Source of the DNA: Colwellia sp. 20A7
GTDB taxonomy: Bacteria; Pseudomonadota; Gammaproteobacteria; Enterobacterales; Alteromonadaceae
Length of the DNA: 64,000 nucleotides
NCBI RefSeq assembly: GCF_009832865.1
Contig: NZ_CP047130.1
Span: 3,968,001 to 4,032,000 of the forward strand
Direction: 5' to 3'
Both the position numbers and the translations under genes were made by a program. Position 1 is the first letter of the stretch, and each line of letters begins with the position of its first letter. Shown here piece by piece: positions 9,774 through 20,276 of the stretch. Below the pieces are notes generated by a model. It was not told where the DNA came from, searched no databases, and saw only the letters and a list, made by a program, of their open reading frames with translations.

Positions 9774-9792
9774 GTATGCTCACTGCCAAGTT
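9763..9792. terminator. Hairpin between convergent regulator and malic enzyme genes
   Basis: A 10-bp inverted repeat (ACTTGGCAGT / ACTGCCAAGT) overlaps the stop codon of the response regulator and lies just past the malic enzyme stop. It could serve both convergent transcripts. The U-tract is poor, so this is a moderate call. Confidence 0.5.
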
Positions 9793-9810
9793 GTTCATCT
9801 TATTATAAAA

Positions 9811-11499
9811 TTATACGCTTGTACGCTTATATTGACGATATTCAGGGTTCCAAAAATTTTGCTCTATTTTCGCCAATAAATCAGCATCAGATAATTCAAG
9901 AGCCAAATCTTGCTCATAAGCAACTTTAGCAATAGCAAAAGCAATCTCTTTACTTAATTGTGCTATTTGAGTTAATGGTGGTAATAACTCTCCCTTCCCT
10001 GTGTTAGCTAATGGTGAAGCCGCTGCTAAAGTTTCACTAGCTACTTGCAACATTTTGTCTGTAATTCGACTTATATTCGCTGAGATAACCCCTAGACCAA
10101 TACCTGGGAAGATATAGCTATTATTACATTGTGCTACAGGGAACGATTCACCTTGATATTCAACAGGATCAAATGGACTACCGGTAGCAATAATAACACT
10201 GCCTTCTGTCCAATTGATTACCTGGCTTGGTGTTGCTTCAACTTGTCTTGATGGATTACTAAGCGGGAAGATAATAGGCTTATCACAATGTTGTTTCATT
10301 GCTTTGATCACTTCTTCACTAAATAAACCAGCCTGTCCTGATACACCTATTAAAATGTCAGGTTGAGCGCCATGCATCACCTCTAATAATGATGCATATT
10401 CACCTTCAATATCCCAAGACTCTAACGCGATTTTATTTTGTACCAATCGCTCTTGGAAATCTCTTAACTCACTCATGCCTTGTGTTAATAAGCCAAATCT
10501 ATCAACCATAAATACTTGGCTTCTAGCTTTTAATGGCGAAACGCCCTCACTAACCATCTGAGTAATTATTTGTTCTGCAATGCCACAACCGGCTGAACCA
10601 GCGCCGACAAAAGCAACTTTAAGTTGTGATAATTTAACACCTTTACTTCGAGAAGCCGCAAGTAAAGTACCAACCGTTACAGATGCTGTTCCTTGTATAT
10701 CATCATTAAAACAACATATTTGATCACGGTATCGGCTTAAAAGCGGCATAGCATTTGGTTGTGCAAAATCCTCGAACTGCAAAAGAACCTTAGGCCATCG
10801 GCGTTTTACAGCGTCAATAAATAGCCCTAAAAACTCATCATACTCAGCTTGACCAATACGTTTATGGCGTGCTCCCATATACATTGGATCGTCTAATAAC
10901 TTTTGATTATTAGTACCAACATCTAGCATAACCGGCAAAGTATAAGCTGGGCTAATCCCCCCACAAGCGGTATATAAAGAAAGCTTGCCAATTGGAATAC
11001 CCATACCGCCAATACCCTGATCGCCTAAGCCTAAAATTCGCTCGCCGTCAGTTACAACAATTATTTTCACTTTATTTTTAGTCGCATTTCTTAAAATATC
11101 ATCTATTTGATACCTGTCATCATAAGAAATAAATAAGCCGCGTGAACTACGATAAATGTCTGAAAACTGCTCACAGGCGTCACCAACTGTAGGTGTATAA
11201 ATAATTGGCATCATTTCAGCTAAATGATTTTGTACTAATTTAAAAAATAATGTTTCGTTATTATCATGTATCGCACGTAAGTAAATATGCTTATTAATAT
11301 CGGTATGAAAAGAACAATACTGACGATAGGCTCTAGCAACTTGCTCATCTATGGTTTCAAAGCGCGGCGGTAATAAACCAGTTAAGTTAAAGTTCATACG
11401 TTCTTGGGGATCAAAAGCACTACCTTTGTTTAATAGTGGTGTTTCTAATAACGTTGGACCTGCATAGGGGATATATAAAGAGCGCTTGCTTTTAGTCAT
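9811..11499 (-). CDS. maeA: NAD-dependent malic enzyme (malate dehydrogenase, oxaloacetate-decarboxylating)
   Basis: It oxidatively decarboxylates L-malate to pyruvate and CO2, feeding gluconeogenic and TCA intermediates to pyruvate. At 562 residues it matches the SfcA/MaeA family (about 565). Visible motifs are [17 protein letters not shown], the substrate/metal segment [12 protein letters not shown] followed by [13 protein letters not shown], and the nucleotide-binding glycines in [17 protein letters not shown]. The start [15 protein letters not shown] is typical. It is a monocistronic minus-strand gene, convergent with the OmpR-type regulator. NAD rather than NADP preference is assumed from the subfamily. 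Confidence 0.94.
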   Translation of the reverse strand: MTKSKRSLYIPYAGPTLLETPLLNKGSAFDPQERMNFNLTGLLPPRFETIDEQVARAYRQYCSFHTDINKHIYLRAIHDNNETLFFKLVQNHLAEMMPIIYTPTVGDACEQFSDIYRSSRGLFISYDDRYQIDDILRNATKNKVKIIVVTDGERILGLGDQGIGGMGIPIGKLSLYTACGGISPAYTLPVMLDVGTNNQKLLDDPMYMGARHKRIGQAEYDEFLGLFIDAVKRRWPKVLLQFEDFAQPNAMPLLSRYRDQICCFNDDIQGTASVTVGTLLAASRSKGVKLSQLKVAFVGAGSAGCGIAEQIITQMVSEGVSPLKARSQVFMVDRFGLLTQGMSELRDFQERLVQNKIALESWDIEGEYASLLEVMHGAQPDILIGVSGQAGLFSEEVIKAMKQHCDKPIIFPLSNPSRQVEATPSQVINWTEGSVIIATGSPFDPVEYQGESFPVAQCNNSYIFPGIGLGVISANISRITDKMLQVASETLAAASPLANTGKGELLPPLTQIAQLSKEIAFAIAKVAYEQDLALELSDADLLAKIEQNFWNPEYRQYKRTSV

Positions 11500-12012
11500 A
11501 TTTACTTACTGCTTATGTTGAGGTTTATGTTTATTAATTTTTAAATTAAAATTTTACTGTCTTGAGAGCTGCACGCGATGCATCATTATTTACGTGAATA
11601 CCAGAAATACACTCAAATGATATTGATTGCAGTATAAAGGATATTTTCAGTTCGTCATAGGTTACACCAAAGAATTACTAAAACTAAGCGATAGCACTAC
11701 TTAATGATATACACACTACCTAGTATAGGGAGAATTTATCATATGCTATAAAGAGATAGCTATGATTTCAAAGGAAGTATCGGTAATTTTATGGGTAAAG
11801 TAGTTCAATAATAATACGGCTGTCACTTTACACTATTAAAAGATTTTGAGGGTGTAACTGTGATGCAAAGTAATAGGCTAAAAAGCGCTATTGATAGAAT
11901 AGCGATAACTTTTTAGCACTTATTACGTCAGGATAAAAGTATTACGTACAGTATCCTGAACTAACCAACTGAGCTTATAGATTGAACTGATAAACTAAGT
12001 TTATCCACTTAA
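11500..12012. other. Intergenic region between iscX and malic enzyme
   Basis: This 513-bp AT-rich region has no convincing gene. It contains a strong hairpin at 11877-11917, listed separately, and presumably the malic enzyme promoter. A 17-codon frame starting at ATG 11863 after GAGG on the plus strand runs into that hairpin; I do not consider it a gene. Confidence 0.55.
11877..11917 (-). terminator. Two-tier hairpin downstream of iscX
   Basis: The outer stem is GCTAAAAAG / CTTTTTAGC and the inner stem is CGCTAT / ATAGCG, with a short 4-nt bulge on one side. It lies about 95 bp past the iscX stop codon and is the most likely end of the iscX transcript, but without a classical T-run after the stem. 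Confidence 0.5.
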
Positions 12013-12225
12013 CTAATCAGCTTCATCTATCCAAGCTAATTGAATGGCTTCTAATACACGTTCACCACAATGGGCAGGATCATCATTAAAGCGCTCAAGA
12101 TCAAGCACCCATTGACGAAGATCAGTAAAGTTTAATGTAAGTGGATCTACATCAGGATATTGCTCAATTAAATCAAGCGCTATCTCTAATGAATCAATCC
12201 ACTTAAGTCCTGCTGAAGTATTCAT
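12013..12225 (-). CDS. iscX: IscX, small acidic Fe-S assembly adaptor
   Basis: IscX is a small acidic protein that binds the cysteine desulfurase IscS and ferrous iron and modulates cluster assembly. The 70-residue product shows the family pattern: GLKWIDSLEIALDLIEQYPD, LNFTDLRQWVLDLERFNDDP and a C-terminal AIQLAWIDEAD. The ATG at 12225 is preferred because AGGAC precedes it at good spacing; an upstream in-frame TTG lacks this. In most gammaproteobacteria iscX follows fdx at the end of the isc operon. Here it stands alone, downstream of a desulfurase-like class V enzyme (182-bp gap), which is an unusual location. Confidence 0.92.
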   Translation of the reverse strand: MNTSAGLKWIDSLEIALDLIEQYPDVDPLTLNFTDLRQWVLDLERFNDDPAHCGERVLEAIQLAWIDEAD

Positions 12226-12407
12226 TTTTTGTCCTATGTGCAATTAAAGTGTAAATTATATTTATGCTAAAATAATAAATGAAACCAAAAGTAGTCGGCT
12301 ATTAACATTAATATAAGCCATAACAACAGCAACCGTGCTCTTTTGCAATATACACACTCAGTTTTCCACCATTGCCGTAGTTTTATCATAAGCGTGTTTT
12401 CAGTCAT

Positions 12408-13946
12408 TTATTGGAAGAATCTTTTTAGCATAGATTTATTTACTCCCGATTCTACAATAGTTTCACTACAATACAACGGTTTAAAACCATTTATTCCAAC
12501 ATAGCTTTGTAACTTATCTTCCGATGAAATATTCTTTTCAAAATCACCTGTAGCAGGATTGAAACGATACTCTTTAGACCATGCCGCTATATTTTCAGTT
12601 AACTTGTTAATAGCCTCAACAACAAATTTCGCTTCTTCATTGCTTGTTGTAGGGTGAAAAGAAGCTCTAATCCAACCCGGCTTTTCACAATAATTTCCTT
12701 CGTCAATTTGTTGAGTAATTTGTTGTGAAGTATTCTGATCAACGTTAAGTAAAATATGGCCGTAAGTTCCGGCACATGAACAACCGCCACGTGTTTGAAT
12801 GCCAAATTTATCATTAAGTAAACGTACAACTAAATTGTAATGCACATTAGTGATATAAAATGACACTATCGCTAAACGGTCAATAATTTCAGGCTCAAGC
12901 ATATTTACGGTTTTGTTTTTACTTAGCTCGGCCATTACATATTCTGTTAGTTCTTGCTCTCGCTTAGCAATATTGTCTGTACCCATCGCATCTTTTACTT
13001 TGATAGCTAACGCAGTACGAATACATTGTAAAAAACCTGGCGTGCCGCCATCTTCACGTATTTCAATATTATTAAAGAAACTATGCTTTCCCCACGGATT
13101 AGTCCAAGTAACTGTTCCGCCACCCGGATGGTCAGGGATTTTATTTTTATACAAACTTTTATTAAAAATAAGTACGCCAGAGCTGCCTGGACCGCCAAGA
13201 AATTTGTGTGGTGAAAAAAAGATAGCATCTAAAGTTTGTAACTTATCAACCGGGTGCATATCTATATCAACATAAGGCGCTGAGCAAGCAAAGTCGACAA
13301 AACATAACCCGTCATGCTGATGCATGATTTCAGCTAATTGATGGTAAGGAGTTTTTATACCCGTAACATTTGAGCAAGCTGTGAATGAGCCTATTTTTAC
13401 TTTACGATTCTTATACTTTACTAATAACTCTTCTAAGTTTTCTAAAGAAGGTAAGCCGTTTTTGTCACTAGCAACAATTTCTAATGTAACATCACATTCA
13501 TACCAAGTTGTTTGATTAGAATGATGTTCCATATGTGTAATAAATACGACTGGCTTATCTTCCTCACTAAAATTAACTTGCTCAGCCATGCGCTCCGGAA
13601 TTCTCAATCCTAGAATTCGTTGGAATTTATTCACAACATCGGTCATTCCTGCGCCAGAGGTAATTAAAATATCGTTATCACAGGCATTGACATGACGCTT
13701 GATCACTTTTTGCGCATCATGATAAGCCAATGTCATGGTACTACCCGTCAAATTAGTTTCTGTATGGGTGTTTGCTACATAAGGACCAAGTGTATGGCTA
13801 ATATAACTTTCTATTGGCTGATATAAACGACCGCTTGCAGTCCAGTCAGCATAAATGATTTGTTGTTGCTTACCATCAATTTCATGCTCAAGGTTTTGTC
13901 CTATAATGTGCTGACGAAATTTAGAAAAGTGCTGCTCTAATGACAT
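12408..13946 (-). CDS. PLP-dependent class V aminotransferase, cysteine desulfurase-like
   Basis: A 512-residue fold-type I PLP enzyme. The PLP-binding lysine is Lys248 in FSPHKFLGGPGSSGVL, Asp218 (CFVDFACSAP) should contact the pyridine nitrogen, and THMEHHSN provides the conserved histidines. Near the C-terminus RGGCSCAGTYGH has two cysteines (389 and 391) where SufS/CsdA-like desulfurases carry the sulfur-accepting cysteine. It is longer than SufS (about 405), and I do not know the substrate; desulfurase, selenocysteine lyase or epimerase-like activity are all possible. The start ATG 13946 has AAGG upstream. An Lrp-type regulator gene lies 74 bp upstream in the same orientation and iscX lies downstream. 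Confidence 0.85.
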   Translation of the reverse strand: MSLEQHFSKFRQHIIGQNLEHEIDGKQQQIIYADWTASGRLYQPIESYISHTLGPYVANTHTETNLTGSTMTLAYHDAQKVIKRHVNACDNDILITSGAGMTDVVNKFQRILGLRIPERMAEQVNFSEEDKPVVFITHMEHHSNQTTWYECDVTLEIVASDKNGLPSLENLEELLVKYKNRKVKIGSFTACSNVTGIKTPYHQLAEIMHQHDGLCFVDFACSAPYVDIDMHPVDKLQTLDAIFFSPHKFLGGPGSSGVLIFNKSLYKNKIPDHPGGGTVTWTNPWGKHSFFNNIEIREDGGTPGFLQCIRTALAIKVKDAMGTDNIAKREQELTEYVMAELSKNKTVNMLEPEIIDRLAIVSFYITNVHYNLVVRLLNDKFGIQTRGGCSCAGTYGHILLNVDQNTSQQITQQIDEGNYCEKPGWIRASFHPTTSNEEAKFVVEAINKLTENIAAWSKEYRFNPATGDFEKNISSEDKLQSYVGINGFKPLYCSETIVESGVNKSMLKRFFQ

Positions 13947-14020
13947 AAGTATCCCTTGTTCGATTAACCTCATGCGAGTTTAATCATTTATAAATAAGTA
14001 AGAGATAAGTAAACTAATCT

Positions 14021-14485
14021 TTAAGGAATCACCAATGGCAATTCTGTAGAGCGCTTAATCTCTTCCATGGCAAAACTAGAGGTAACATCAGTCAAGCTTG
14101 TTGCTTGAATAAAACGCTGATAAAAAGCATCATAACTAGCAATATCCTTAACCACTACACGCAGCAAATAATCGTATTCACCACTCATACGATAAAAATC
14201 GACCACTTCAGGAAACGCTGAAACAGTTTTAGAAAACTGTGACAACCAATCACTATCATGCTTACTAGTTTTGACTTGAACAAAAACCGATACGCTTAAA
14301 TCTAATAATTTAGCATCAAGCAATGCGACTTTACGTTTGATGACTCCACTTTTCTCTAGTTTTTGTAGACGACGCCAGCACGGGGTTTTAGTTAATCCAA
14401 CACGCTTAGCTAATTCATCAATCGCAATACTAACATCACGCTGCAGAATAGCAATAAGCCGCAAATCTATATCATTTAAGTGCAT
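14021..14485 (-). CDS. Lrp/AsnC-family transcriptional regulator
   Basis: This 154-residue protein starts MHLNDIDLRLIAILQRDVSI and has an AsnC-type HTH (DELAKRVGLTKTPCWRRLQKLEKSGVI, about residues 22-48). The RAM ligand-binding/oligomerisation domain contains FYRMSGEYDYLLRVVVKDI. Such proteins usually sense amino acids and often control an adjacent gene. Here that is the class V PLP enzyme immediately downstream, so regulation of it, possibly by an amino-acid substrate, is a reasonable inference. No operator was identified in the AT-rich 14486-14697 gap upstream, which contains no other gene. Confidence 0.92.
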   Translation of the reverse strand: MHLNDIDLRLIAILQRDVSIAIDELAKRVGLTKTPCWRRLQKLEKSGVIKRKVALLDAKLLDLSVSVFVQVKTSKHDSDWLSQFSKTVSAFPEVVDFYRMSGEYDYLLRVVVKDIASYDAFYQRFIQATSLTDVTSSFAMEEIKRSTELPLVIP

Positions 14486-14697
14486 TTAATTCTAATTATT
14501 AATATTAATTTAGAACAAAATAACTTAATGACATTGTAAAATCAAATTTAGAGAAAAGTTATGCCCCAAAAGGGTCATTATGAGAAATACAATTTTTTAA
14601 AAAAAGTAGAAAAAATCAGGAATAAACTAATAATTTTTTATAAAAAAAGGAAATTTAGAAGAAATTTGCTTAAAATATTTTTACAAATGAGTAGTGC

Positions 14698-15135
14698 TTA
14701 AATAGTTAAAGTGAACGTTACTGGGCCGTCATTCAATAATTGCACTTTCATATCAGCACCGAATTTACCTGTTGGGACAGTAAAGCCTTTATCACGTAAC
14801 TGTTGGCAGAAGAATTGATAGAGATCATTACTAAAGTCTGGCTTAGCTGCAGAAGTAAAACTTGGTCGCATCCCGCTACTGGTATCTGCTGCTAGCGTAA
14901 ATTGCGACACAACTAAGATGTCGCCATTTGCTTGTTTGACATTCAAATTCATTTTTCCGTTTTCATCATTGAAAACCCTATAACCAGCAACTCGCTCGGC
15001 AAGCCGCTTAGCTTTTGCTTGTGAATCTTCAGGCTCAACGGCTAAAAAAACGAGTAGCCCCTGCTCTATCTCACCTATGACTTCATTATCAACGGTCACA
15101 CTTGCCGAGCTTACTCTTTGAATTAATGCAATCAT
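14698..15135 (-). CDS. dtd: D-aminoacyl-tRNA deacylase
   Basis: Dtd hydrolyses D-aminoacyl-tRNAs and Gly-tRNA-Ala mischarging products. At 145 residues it has the family length. It shows the start [13 protein letters not shown], the active-site motifs [20 protein letters not shown] and the C-terminal [11 protein letters not shown] (the NXGPVT cross-subunit motif). Its start codon overlaps the last bases of the upstream yihY gene by 4 bp, so the two are translationally coupled. The yihY-dtd pairing is common in gammaproteobacteria. Confidence 0.95.
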   Translation of the reverse strand: MIALIQRVSSASVTVDNEVIGEIEQGLLVFLAVEPEDSQAKAKRLAERVAGYRVFNDENGKMNLNVKQANGDILVVSQFTLAADTSSGMRPSFTSAAKPDFSNDLYQFFCQQLRDKGFTVPTGKFGADMKVQLLNDGPVTFTLTI

Positions 15136-16010
15136 ATTTTTGGGTTTTCCAATTCACTTTCTAGTTCATATTCCTGTAAAGATACCGTAATTACAGCCCC
15201 GCCTAATACAATTAACCAAGATAAATATACCCACAAAAATAAGATAGGTACTATGGCTAGTGCACCATATATTGCCTGGTAAGAAGGAAATGCAGCTAAG
15301 TATTCTGCAAATATTTTTTTCGCAAATTCAAATAAAATTGCGGCGACTAAAGCGCCAGAAAAAGCATATTTAAATGGTACTGCTTTATTGGGCACTAGCA
15401 TATACAACAATACAAAAGCCGACATAGAAGACAATATAGGCAGCAGCCTAAAAAGTTGATCTGTAATACCAAAATTATCCTCAACGCCTATTGCGACTAA
15501 TGAGACTATATAAGAGGAAATAGCAATGCTAGCGCCAACTAAAAGTGGCCCTAAGGTAAGTATCATCCAATACATAGAGAATGATGTTATAACACGGCGC
15601 TTTTGCGTTACTTGCCAAATATTATTAAACGTTTTATCAATAGAAGAGATTAATAACAAGGCAACAACAAATAGAAAAGATATAGCAACCGCTGACATTT
15701 TAGAGGCATTAGCCACAAACGACGCTAAATACTCTTGCACCACGCCGCTAGCCGCTGGTACAAAGTTTTCAAAAACCAGTTGTTCAACACTTTTATGAAT
15801 ATCAGCAAAAATAGGAAATGCCGTTGCTACTGATAATGCAACCACCATCAAAGGCACGAGTGACATTAAACTAACATAGGAAAGATGACCTGCCACAACA
15901 GGTAATTGTGATCTATTAATACGCTTTAACAAATAGTTAAAAAACGATAAATAATGCCGCCAAGGTAATGACTGTTTTACTTTTTCAAAAAATACGTACA
16001 TGGAACTCAT
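15132..16010 (-). CDS. YihY/BrkB family inner-membrane protein
   Basis: A polytopic membrane protein of unknown function in the YihY (BrkB) family. The family signature [22 protein letters not shown] is followed by about six hydrophobic segments (for example [15 protein letters not shown] and [25 protein letters not shown]). ATG 16010 gives 292 residues, close to the E. coli homologue (about 290). ATG 16001 is equally possible, and an upstream TTG at 16070 would add 20 atypical residues. No strong ribosome-binding site decides among them. The gene overlaps dtd. Family members were once called ribonuclease BN, a name that belongs to another gene. Confidence 0.88.
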   Translation of the reverse strand: MSSMYVFFEKVKQSLPWRHYLSFFNYLLKRINRSQLPVVAGHLSYVSLMSLVPLMVVALSVATAFPIFADIHKSVEQLVFENFVPAASGVVQEYLASFVANASKMSAVAISFLFVVALLLISSIDKTFNNIWQVTQKRRVITSFSMYWMILTLGPLLVGASIAISSYIVSLVAIGVEDNFGITDQLFRLLPILSSMSAFVLLYMLVPNKAVPFKYAFSGALVAAILFEFAKKIFAEYLAAFPSYQAIYGALAIVPILFLWVYLSWLIVLGGAVITVSLQEYELESELENPKI

Positions 16011-16173
16011 ATAGATACCAATAGGATAATTTATGACTTTAGGGTGTATGAATAAACTTAAAATAGACAAAACTACTTGATCATAGTTATTCTATATTTC
16101 ATTAATTTACTGATTTTTTAATAGTAAATATTATATTATGATATCAGCAACGAATTTACTAGCAAGGTGTGTT

Positions 16174-16398
16174 ATGTCAAATCAAGGTTCTGGTGGCAAT
16201 GTTATTGCTGCAATTTGTAATATATTTTTTCCGGGTCTCGGCCAATTAGTACAAGGAAGACTTTTACCGGCAATTATATTTGCGATCGTTTGTGTTGGCG
16301 GGTATGCATTGTGGTGGCTGATTATTCCTGCCATTATAGCCGCTATATTCCATTTATACTCTATTCTTGATGCTGCTACATTTAACAGTAATGGTTAA
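16174..16398 (+). CDS. Small hydrophobic membrane protein, function unknown
   Basis: A 74-residue protein, MSNQGSGGNVIAAICNIFFP then GLGQLVQGR, followed by two membrane helices (LLPAIIFAIVCVGGYALWWL and IIPAIIAAIFHLYSI). The pattern of a Gly-rich start, a PGLGQ-x-x-QG turn and two helices resembles TM2-like small membrane proteins. The ATG at 16174 has AAGGTG seven bases upstream; an earlier ATG at 16138 lacks a site. The gene stands alone, divergent from yihY and convergent with typA, and is followed by a bidirectional terminator. Confidence 0.7.
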   Translation: MSNQGSGGNVIAAICNIFFPGLGQLVQGRLLPAIIFAIVCVGGYALWWLIIPAIIAAIFHLYSILDAATFNSNG

Positions 16399-16433
16399 TA
16401 AGCATTCATAATTTAGTTATATTTTTTTAACAA

Positions 16434-16468
16434 AAAAGGCCGGTTGATTTAACATCAACCGGCCTTTT
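16434..16468. terminator. Bidirectional terminator between the small membrane gene and typA
   Basis: A 15-bp inverted repeat (arm AAAAGGCCGGTTGAT) with a 5-base loop has A-run and T-run at its two ends. It can terminate both the plus-strand small membrane gene and the minus-strand typA transcript. Confidence 0.92.
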
Positions 16469-16491
16469 AAATTAACTTAAGTAATTAATTA

Positions 16492-18330
16492 TTACTTACC
16501 TGAACGGCCTTCACGTTTACGATCATTCTCTTTCAAGAATTTCTTACGTATACGGATGCTTTCTGGTGTTACTTCAACTAATTCATCGTTATCGATAAAT
16601 TCTAATGCTTGCTCTAATGACATAATGATAGGCGGCGTTAATGTTTGTGCTTCATCTGTACCAGAAGAACGAACGTTAGTTAATTGCTTACCTTTAAGTG
16701 CGTTAACGGTTAAATCGTTATCGCGACTATGAATACCAATTACTTGACCTTCATAAATATCAATACCGTGACCAATTAACATACGACCGCGAGATTGTAA
16801 GTTAAATATAGCGTTAGTTAGTGCTTTACCTGTAGCGTTAGCAACCATTACACCATTTTTACGTTGGCCAATTTCGCCACCCTTGTGAGGTCCGTATTCA
16901 AAGAATGTATGGTAGATCAAACCAGAACCAGACGTTAATGTCATGAATTCAGTTTGGAAACCAATTAAACCACGGCTTGGCATAATAAAGTCCATACGGA
17001 TACGACCAGTACCGTCTGGTGCCATATCCGTTAGTTCAGCTTTACGAACGCCCATTTTTTCCATAATCGGACCTTGATGTTGTTCTTCAACATCAATAGT
17101 TACTGTTTCGTATGGTTCTTCTAATACACCATTAACTTCACGAATAATAACTTCTGGACGAGATACAGCTAGCTCAAAACCTTCACGACGCATGTTTTCA
17201 ATTAGAATACCTAAATGAAGTTCACCACGACCTGATACTTTAAATTTATCAGCATCTTCTAATTGCTCAACACGTAATGCAACGTTATGAATCAATTCTT
17301 TATCTAAACGATCTTTAATATTACGTGACGTTACAAATTTACCTTCTTTACCACAAAATGGTGAAGTGTTAACTTGGAATGTCATGTTGATTGTAGGCTC
17401 ATCAACTGATAATGCAGGTAAACCTTCAACAGTCGTAGGACAACAAATCGTATCAGAGATTTTTAATTCGCCTAAACCAGTAATTGCAATAATATCGCCA
17501 GCAAAACCTTCAGCAACATCTAAACGCTCTAGTCCTAAATAACCAAATACTTTACCTACTTTAGCATTATGTACGCCGCCGTTAGCAAGTTGAATAGTTA
17601 CTTGTTGGTTAGGTTTAACTGAACCACGAGTAATACGACCAACACCGATAACACCTAAGTAAGAGCTGTAATCAAGTTGAGAGATTTGCATTTGGAATGG
17701 ACCATCTGGATCCGCTACTGGTTGTGGCACTTCTTTAAGGATAGTGTCAAACAATGGCGTCATATCTGTGCCAACTTCGCCTTCTTCAAGTGTAGCCCAA
17801 CCGTTAATAGCTGAAGCATAAACCACTTTAAAATCAAGCTGTTCATCAGTAGCACCAAGGTTATCAAACAATTCAAAAACTTGATCCATAACCCAATCAG
17901 GGCGAGAACCAGGCTTATCAATTTTATTAATAACAACAATTGGCTTTAAACCTTGAGCAAACGCTTTTTTCGTTACGAAACGCGTTTGTGGCATAGGACC
18001 TTCTTGCGCATCAACAATAAGTAAAACTGAATCTACCATTGACATTACACGCTCTACTTCACCACCAAAATCGGCATGGCCAGGAGTATCTACAATGTTT
18101 ACACGGTAGCCATTCCAGTTAATAGCCGTGTTTTTAGCTAAGATGGTGATACCACGTTCTTTTTCGATATCATTTGAATCCATTGTACGTTCTTCTAGAC
18201 CGCCACGCGTATCTAGTGTACCCGATTGCTCTAATAATTTATCTACTAAAGTCGTTTTTCCGTGGTCAACGTGAGCAATAATTGCCACATTTCTTAATTT
18301 ATCTAACACAGGCGTTACTCGCTGTTTCAT
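16492..18330 (-). CDS. typA: Ribosome-associated GTPase TypA/BipA
   Basis: A translational GTPase related to EF-G that assists 50S assembly and growth under cold and other stress. At 612 residues it fits the family (about 607). The G-domain motifs are [17 protein letters not shown] (P-loop), [16 protein letters not shown] and [12 protein letters not shown]. The BipA-specific C-terminal domain is recognised by [17 protein letters not shown] and [17 protein letters not shown]. It is divergent from glnA across 365 bp, as in many enterics and marine gammaproteobacteria. Confidence 0.96.
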   Translation of the reverse strand: MKQRVTPVLDKLRNVAIIAHVDHGKTTLVDKLLEQSGTLDTRGGLEERTMDSNDIEKERGITILAKNTAINWNGYRVNIVDTPGHADFGGEVERVMSMVDSVLLIVDAQEGPMPQTRFVTKKAFAQGLKPIVVINKIDKPGSRPDWVMDQVFELFDNLGATDEQLDFKVVYASAINGWATLEEGEVGTDMTPLFDTILKEVPQPVADPDGPFQMQISQLDYSSYLGVIGVGRITRGSVKPNQQVTIQLANGGVHNAKVGKVFGYLGLERLDVAEGFAGDIIAITGLGELKISDTICCPTTVEGLPALSVDEPTINMTFQVNTSPFCGKEGKFVTSRNIKDRLDKELIHNVALRVEQLEDADKFKVSGRGELHLGILIENMRREGFELAVSRPEVIIREVNGVLEEPYETVTIDVEEQHQGPIMEKMGVRKAELTDMAPDGTGRIRMDFIMPSRGLIGFQTEFMTLTSGSGLIYHTFFEYGPHKGGEIGQRKNGVMVANATGKALTNAIFNLQSRGRMLIGHGIDIYEGQVIGIHSRDNDLTVNALKGKQLTNVRSSGTDEAQTLTPPIIMSLEQALEFIDNDELVEVTPESIRIRKKFLKENDRKREGRSGK

Positions 18331-18546
18331 TATTATTTAATACCACAACAAAACGCGGGGCTTAAATAACTAAGGCTTTAATTGGGCGCGTATTATACAG
18401 TTTTTTTATATTAAAAGATATTTTTTATCATAAACCTGCTTTATGACGTATTTGTGTCAAAATGGTACAAAATAGTACATGAAAATTGATCAAAATGAGA
18501 TATAGTGACTTTCGGACTAGTATTTTGCACCAAAAAGATCTTATAG

Positions 18547-18563
18547 TGCACCATATTCGTGCA
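18547..18563 (+). promoter_or_regulatory. NtrC (NR-I) binding site upstream of glnA
   Basis: TGCACCATATTCGTGCA matches the NtrC enhancer pattern TGCAC-N7-GTGCA exactly. It is centred about 86 bp upstream of the start expected from the sigma-54 promoter. Other TGCA-rich half-sites flank it (18526-18530 and about 18560-18577), suggesting cooperative binding. Confidence 0.85.
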
Positions 18564-18614
18564 AACTGTTTTTTGCACACTTTATAAGCCATTGTTTTAT
18601 CTATGGTTTATAAT

Positions 18615-18630
18615 TGGCACAATATTAGCT
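18615..18630 (+). promoter_or_regulatory. Sigma-54 promoter of glnA
   Basis: TGGCAC-AATAT-TAGCT fits the -24/-12 sigma-54 consensus (TGGCAC-N5-TTGCA), with invariant GG and GC 10 bp apart. With the NtrC site just upstream, it implies nitrogen-limitation control of glnA. Confidence 0.85.
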
Positions 18631-18695
18631 TATGTATGTCAAAACTTTGGTCTATATCAAAAGAAATTTAAAACTAACTTCACTGGAGAGACAAA

Positions 18696-20102
18696 ATGTC
18701 ACAAGCAGTATTCGATTTAATAAAAGAACACGACGTCAAATTTGTTGACCTTCGTTTTACCGACACTAAAGGTAAAGAACAACATGTTTCTATTCCTCAT
18801 CATCAAGTAAACGAAGATTTTTTTGAAGACGGTAAAATGTTCGATGGTTCTTCAATTCAAGGTTGGAAAGGAATTAACAAATCTGACATGGTATTAATGC
18901 CTGATGCAGATTCTGCTGTTTTAGACCCGTTTACAGACGCTGTAACATTAAACATTCGTTGTGATGTAGTAGAACCAGATACAATGCAAGGTTATAGCCG
19001 TGACCCACGTTCTGTGGCTAAGCGTGCTGAAGAATATTTACGTTCTACAGGTATCGCTGATACTGTATTAATTGGTCCTGAGCCAGAATTCTTCTTATTT
19101 GATGACGTACGTTTTCATACTGACATCAGTGGTTCTTTCTTTAAAGTTGATGATAAAGAAGCATGTTGGAATTCAGGTACTGAATATGAAGAAGGCAACA
19201 TGGGACATCGTCCTGGCCTTAAAGGTGGTTACTTCCCAGTATCTCCAGTAGATTCTTCACAAGATATACGTTCAGCAATGTGTTTAGTAATGGAAGATAT
19301 GGGCTTAGTTGTTGAAGCTCATCACCATGAAGTAGCAACTGCTGGTCAAAACGAAATCGCTTGTCGCTTCAATACTATGGTATTAAAAGCTGATGAAGTT
19401 CAAATTTATAAGTATGTTGTTCATAACGTTGCTCACGCATACGGTAAAACAGCTACATTTATGCCTAAGCCATTAGTAGGTGATAACGGTTCTGGTATGC
19501 ACGTTCATCAATCTCTTGCTAAAGATGGTGTTAACTTGTTCTCTGGTGATAAGTACGGCGGATTGTCTGAAATGGCTATCTACTACATCGGTGGTATCAT
19601 CAAGCATGCTAAAGCACTTAATGCATTCACTAACCCTGCAACTAACTCGTACAAACGTTTAGTTCCTCATTTTGAAGCACCTATTATGTTAGCTTACTCA
19701 GCGGCTAACCGTTCTGCTTCAATTCGTATTCCAGTAGTGCCAACACCAAAAGCAACACGTATCGAAGTTCGCTTCCCAGATCCAGCTTGTAACCCTTACT
19801 TAGCATTCTCTGCTATGTTAATGGCTGGCCTTGACGGTATCAAAAACAAGATTCACCCTGGCGATGCTATGGATAAAGATCTTTATGACCTTCCGGCTGA
19901 AGAAGCAGCAGAAATTCCACAAGTTGCAACATCATTAACTGAAGCATTAGATGCTTTAGCTGCAGATAACGACTTCTTAACTGCTGGTGGTGTTATGGAT
20001 CTCGATATGATCAATGCCTACATCGAACTTAAACGCGCTGATTGTGAATTATTAAATACTTCAACTCACCCAGTAGAATTTGCGATGTACTACAGCGTTT
20101 AA
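18696..20102 (+). CDS. glnA: Glutamine synthetase type I
   Basis: It makes glutamine from glutamate, ammonia and ATP as a cytoplasmic dodecamer. At 468 residues it matches GSI-beta. Visible segments are [33 protein letters not shown], the ATP/metal-site residues in [25 protein letters not shown], and the adenylylation tyrosine in DLYDLPAEE (near residue 397), so GlnE-type covalent control is likely. GGAGAG precedes the ATG. It is followed by a terminator, then a DUF4124 gene and ntrBC. Confidence 0.98.
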   Translation: MSQAVFDLIKEHDVKFVDLRFTDTKGKEQHVSIPHHQVNEDFFEDGKMFDGSSIQGWKGINKSDMVLMPDADSAVLDPFTDAVTLNIRCDVVEPDTMQGYSRDPRSVAKRAEEYLRSTGIADTVLIGPEPEFFLFDDVRFHTDISGSFFKVDDKEACWNSGTEYEEGNMGHRPGLKGGYFPVSPVDSSQDIRSAMCLVMEDMGLVVEAHHHEVATAGQNEIACRFNTMVLKADEVQIYKYVVHNVAHAYGKTATFMPKPLVGDNGSGMHVHQSLAKDGVNLFSGDKYGGLSEMAIYYIGGIIKHAKALNAFTNPATNSYKRLVPHFEAPIMLAYSAANRSASIRIPVVPTPKATRIEVRFPDPACNPYLAFSAMLMAGLDGIKNKIHPGDAMDKDLYDLPAEEAAEIPQVATSLTEALDALAADNDFLTAGGVMDLDMINAYIELKRADCELLNTSTHPVEFAMYYSV

Positions 20103-20134
20103 TTTTAACGTTAACAGTTAAGCATAATAATATT

Positions 20135-20159
20135 AAGCTCACTTCGGTGAGCTTTTTTT
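20135..20159 (+). terminator. glnA terminator
   Basis: A stem of AAGCTCAC / GTGAGCTT with a stable TTCG tetraloop is followed by a T-run, 33 bp after the glnA stop. Confidence 0.95.
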
Positions 20160-20276
20160 ATGCTCTAATTATTTATCAGTAGTAAAATTATAAATTTTTG
20201 TATAAATTATAACTACCGATACCTAATCTCTGTGTATTTGGATATATCTAAAGGAACAAGATATACTTGATAAATT

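Noticed and set aside
11863..11916. 17-codon frame after GAGG (MQSNRLKSAIDRIAITF)
   Set aside because: Its coding part coincides with the inverted repeat of a probable terminator, so the frame is most likely accidental.
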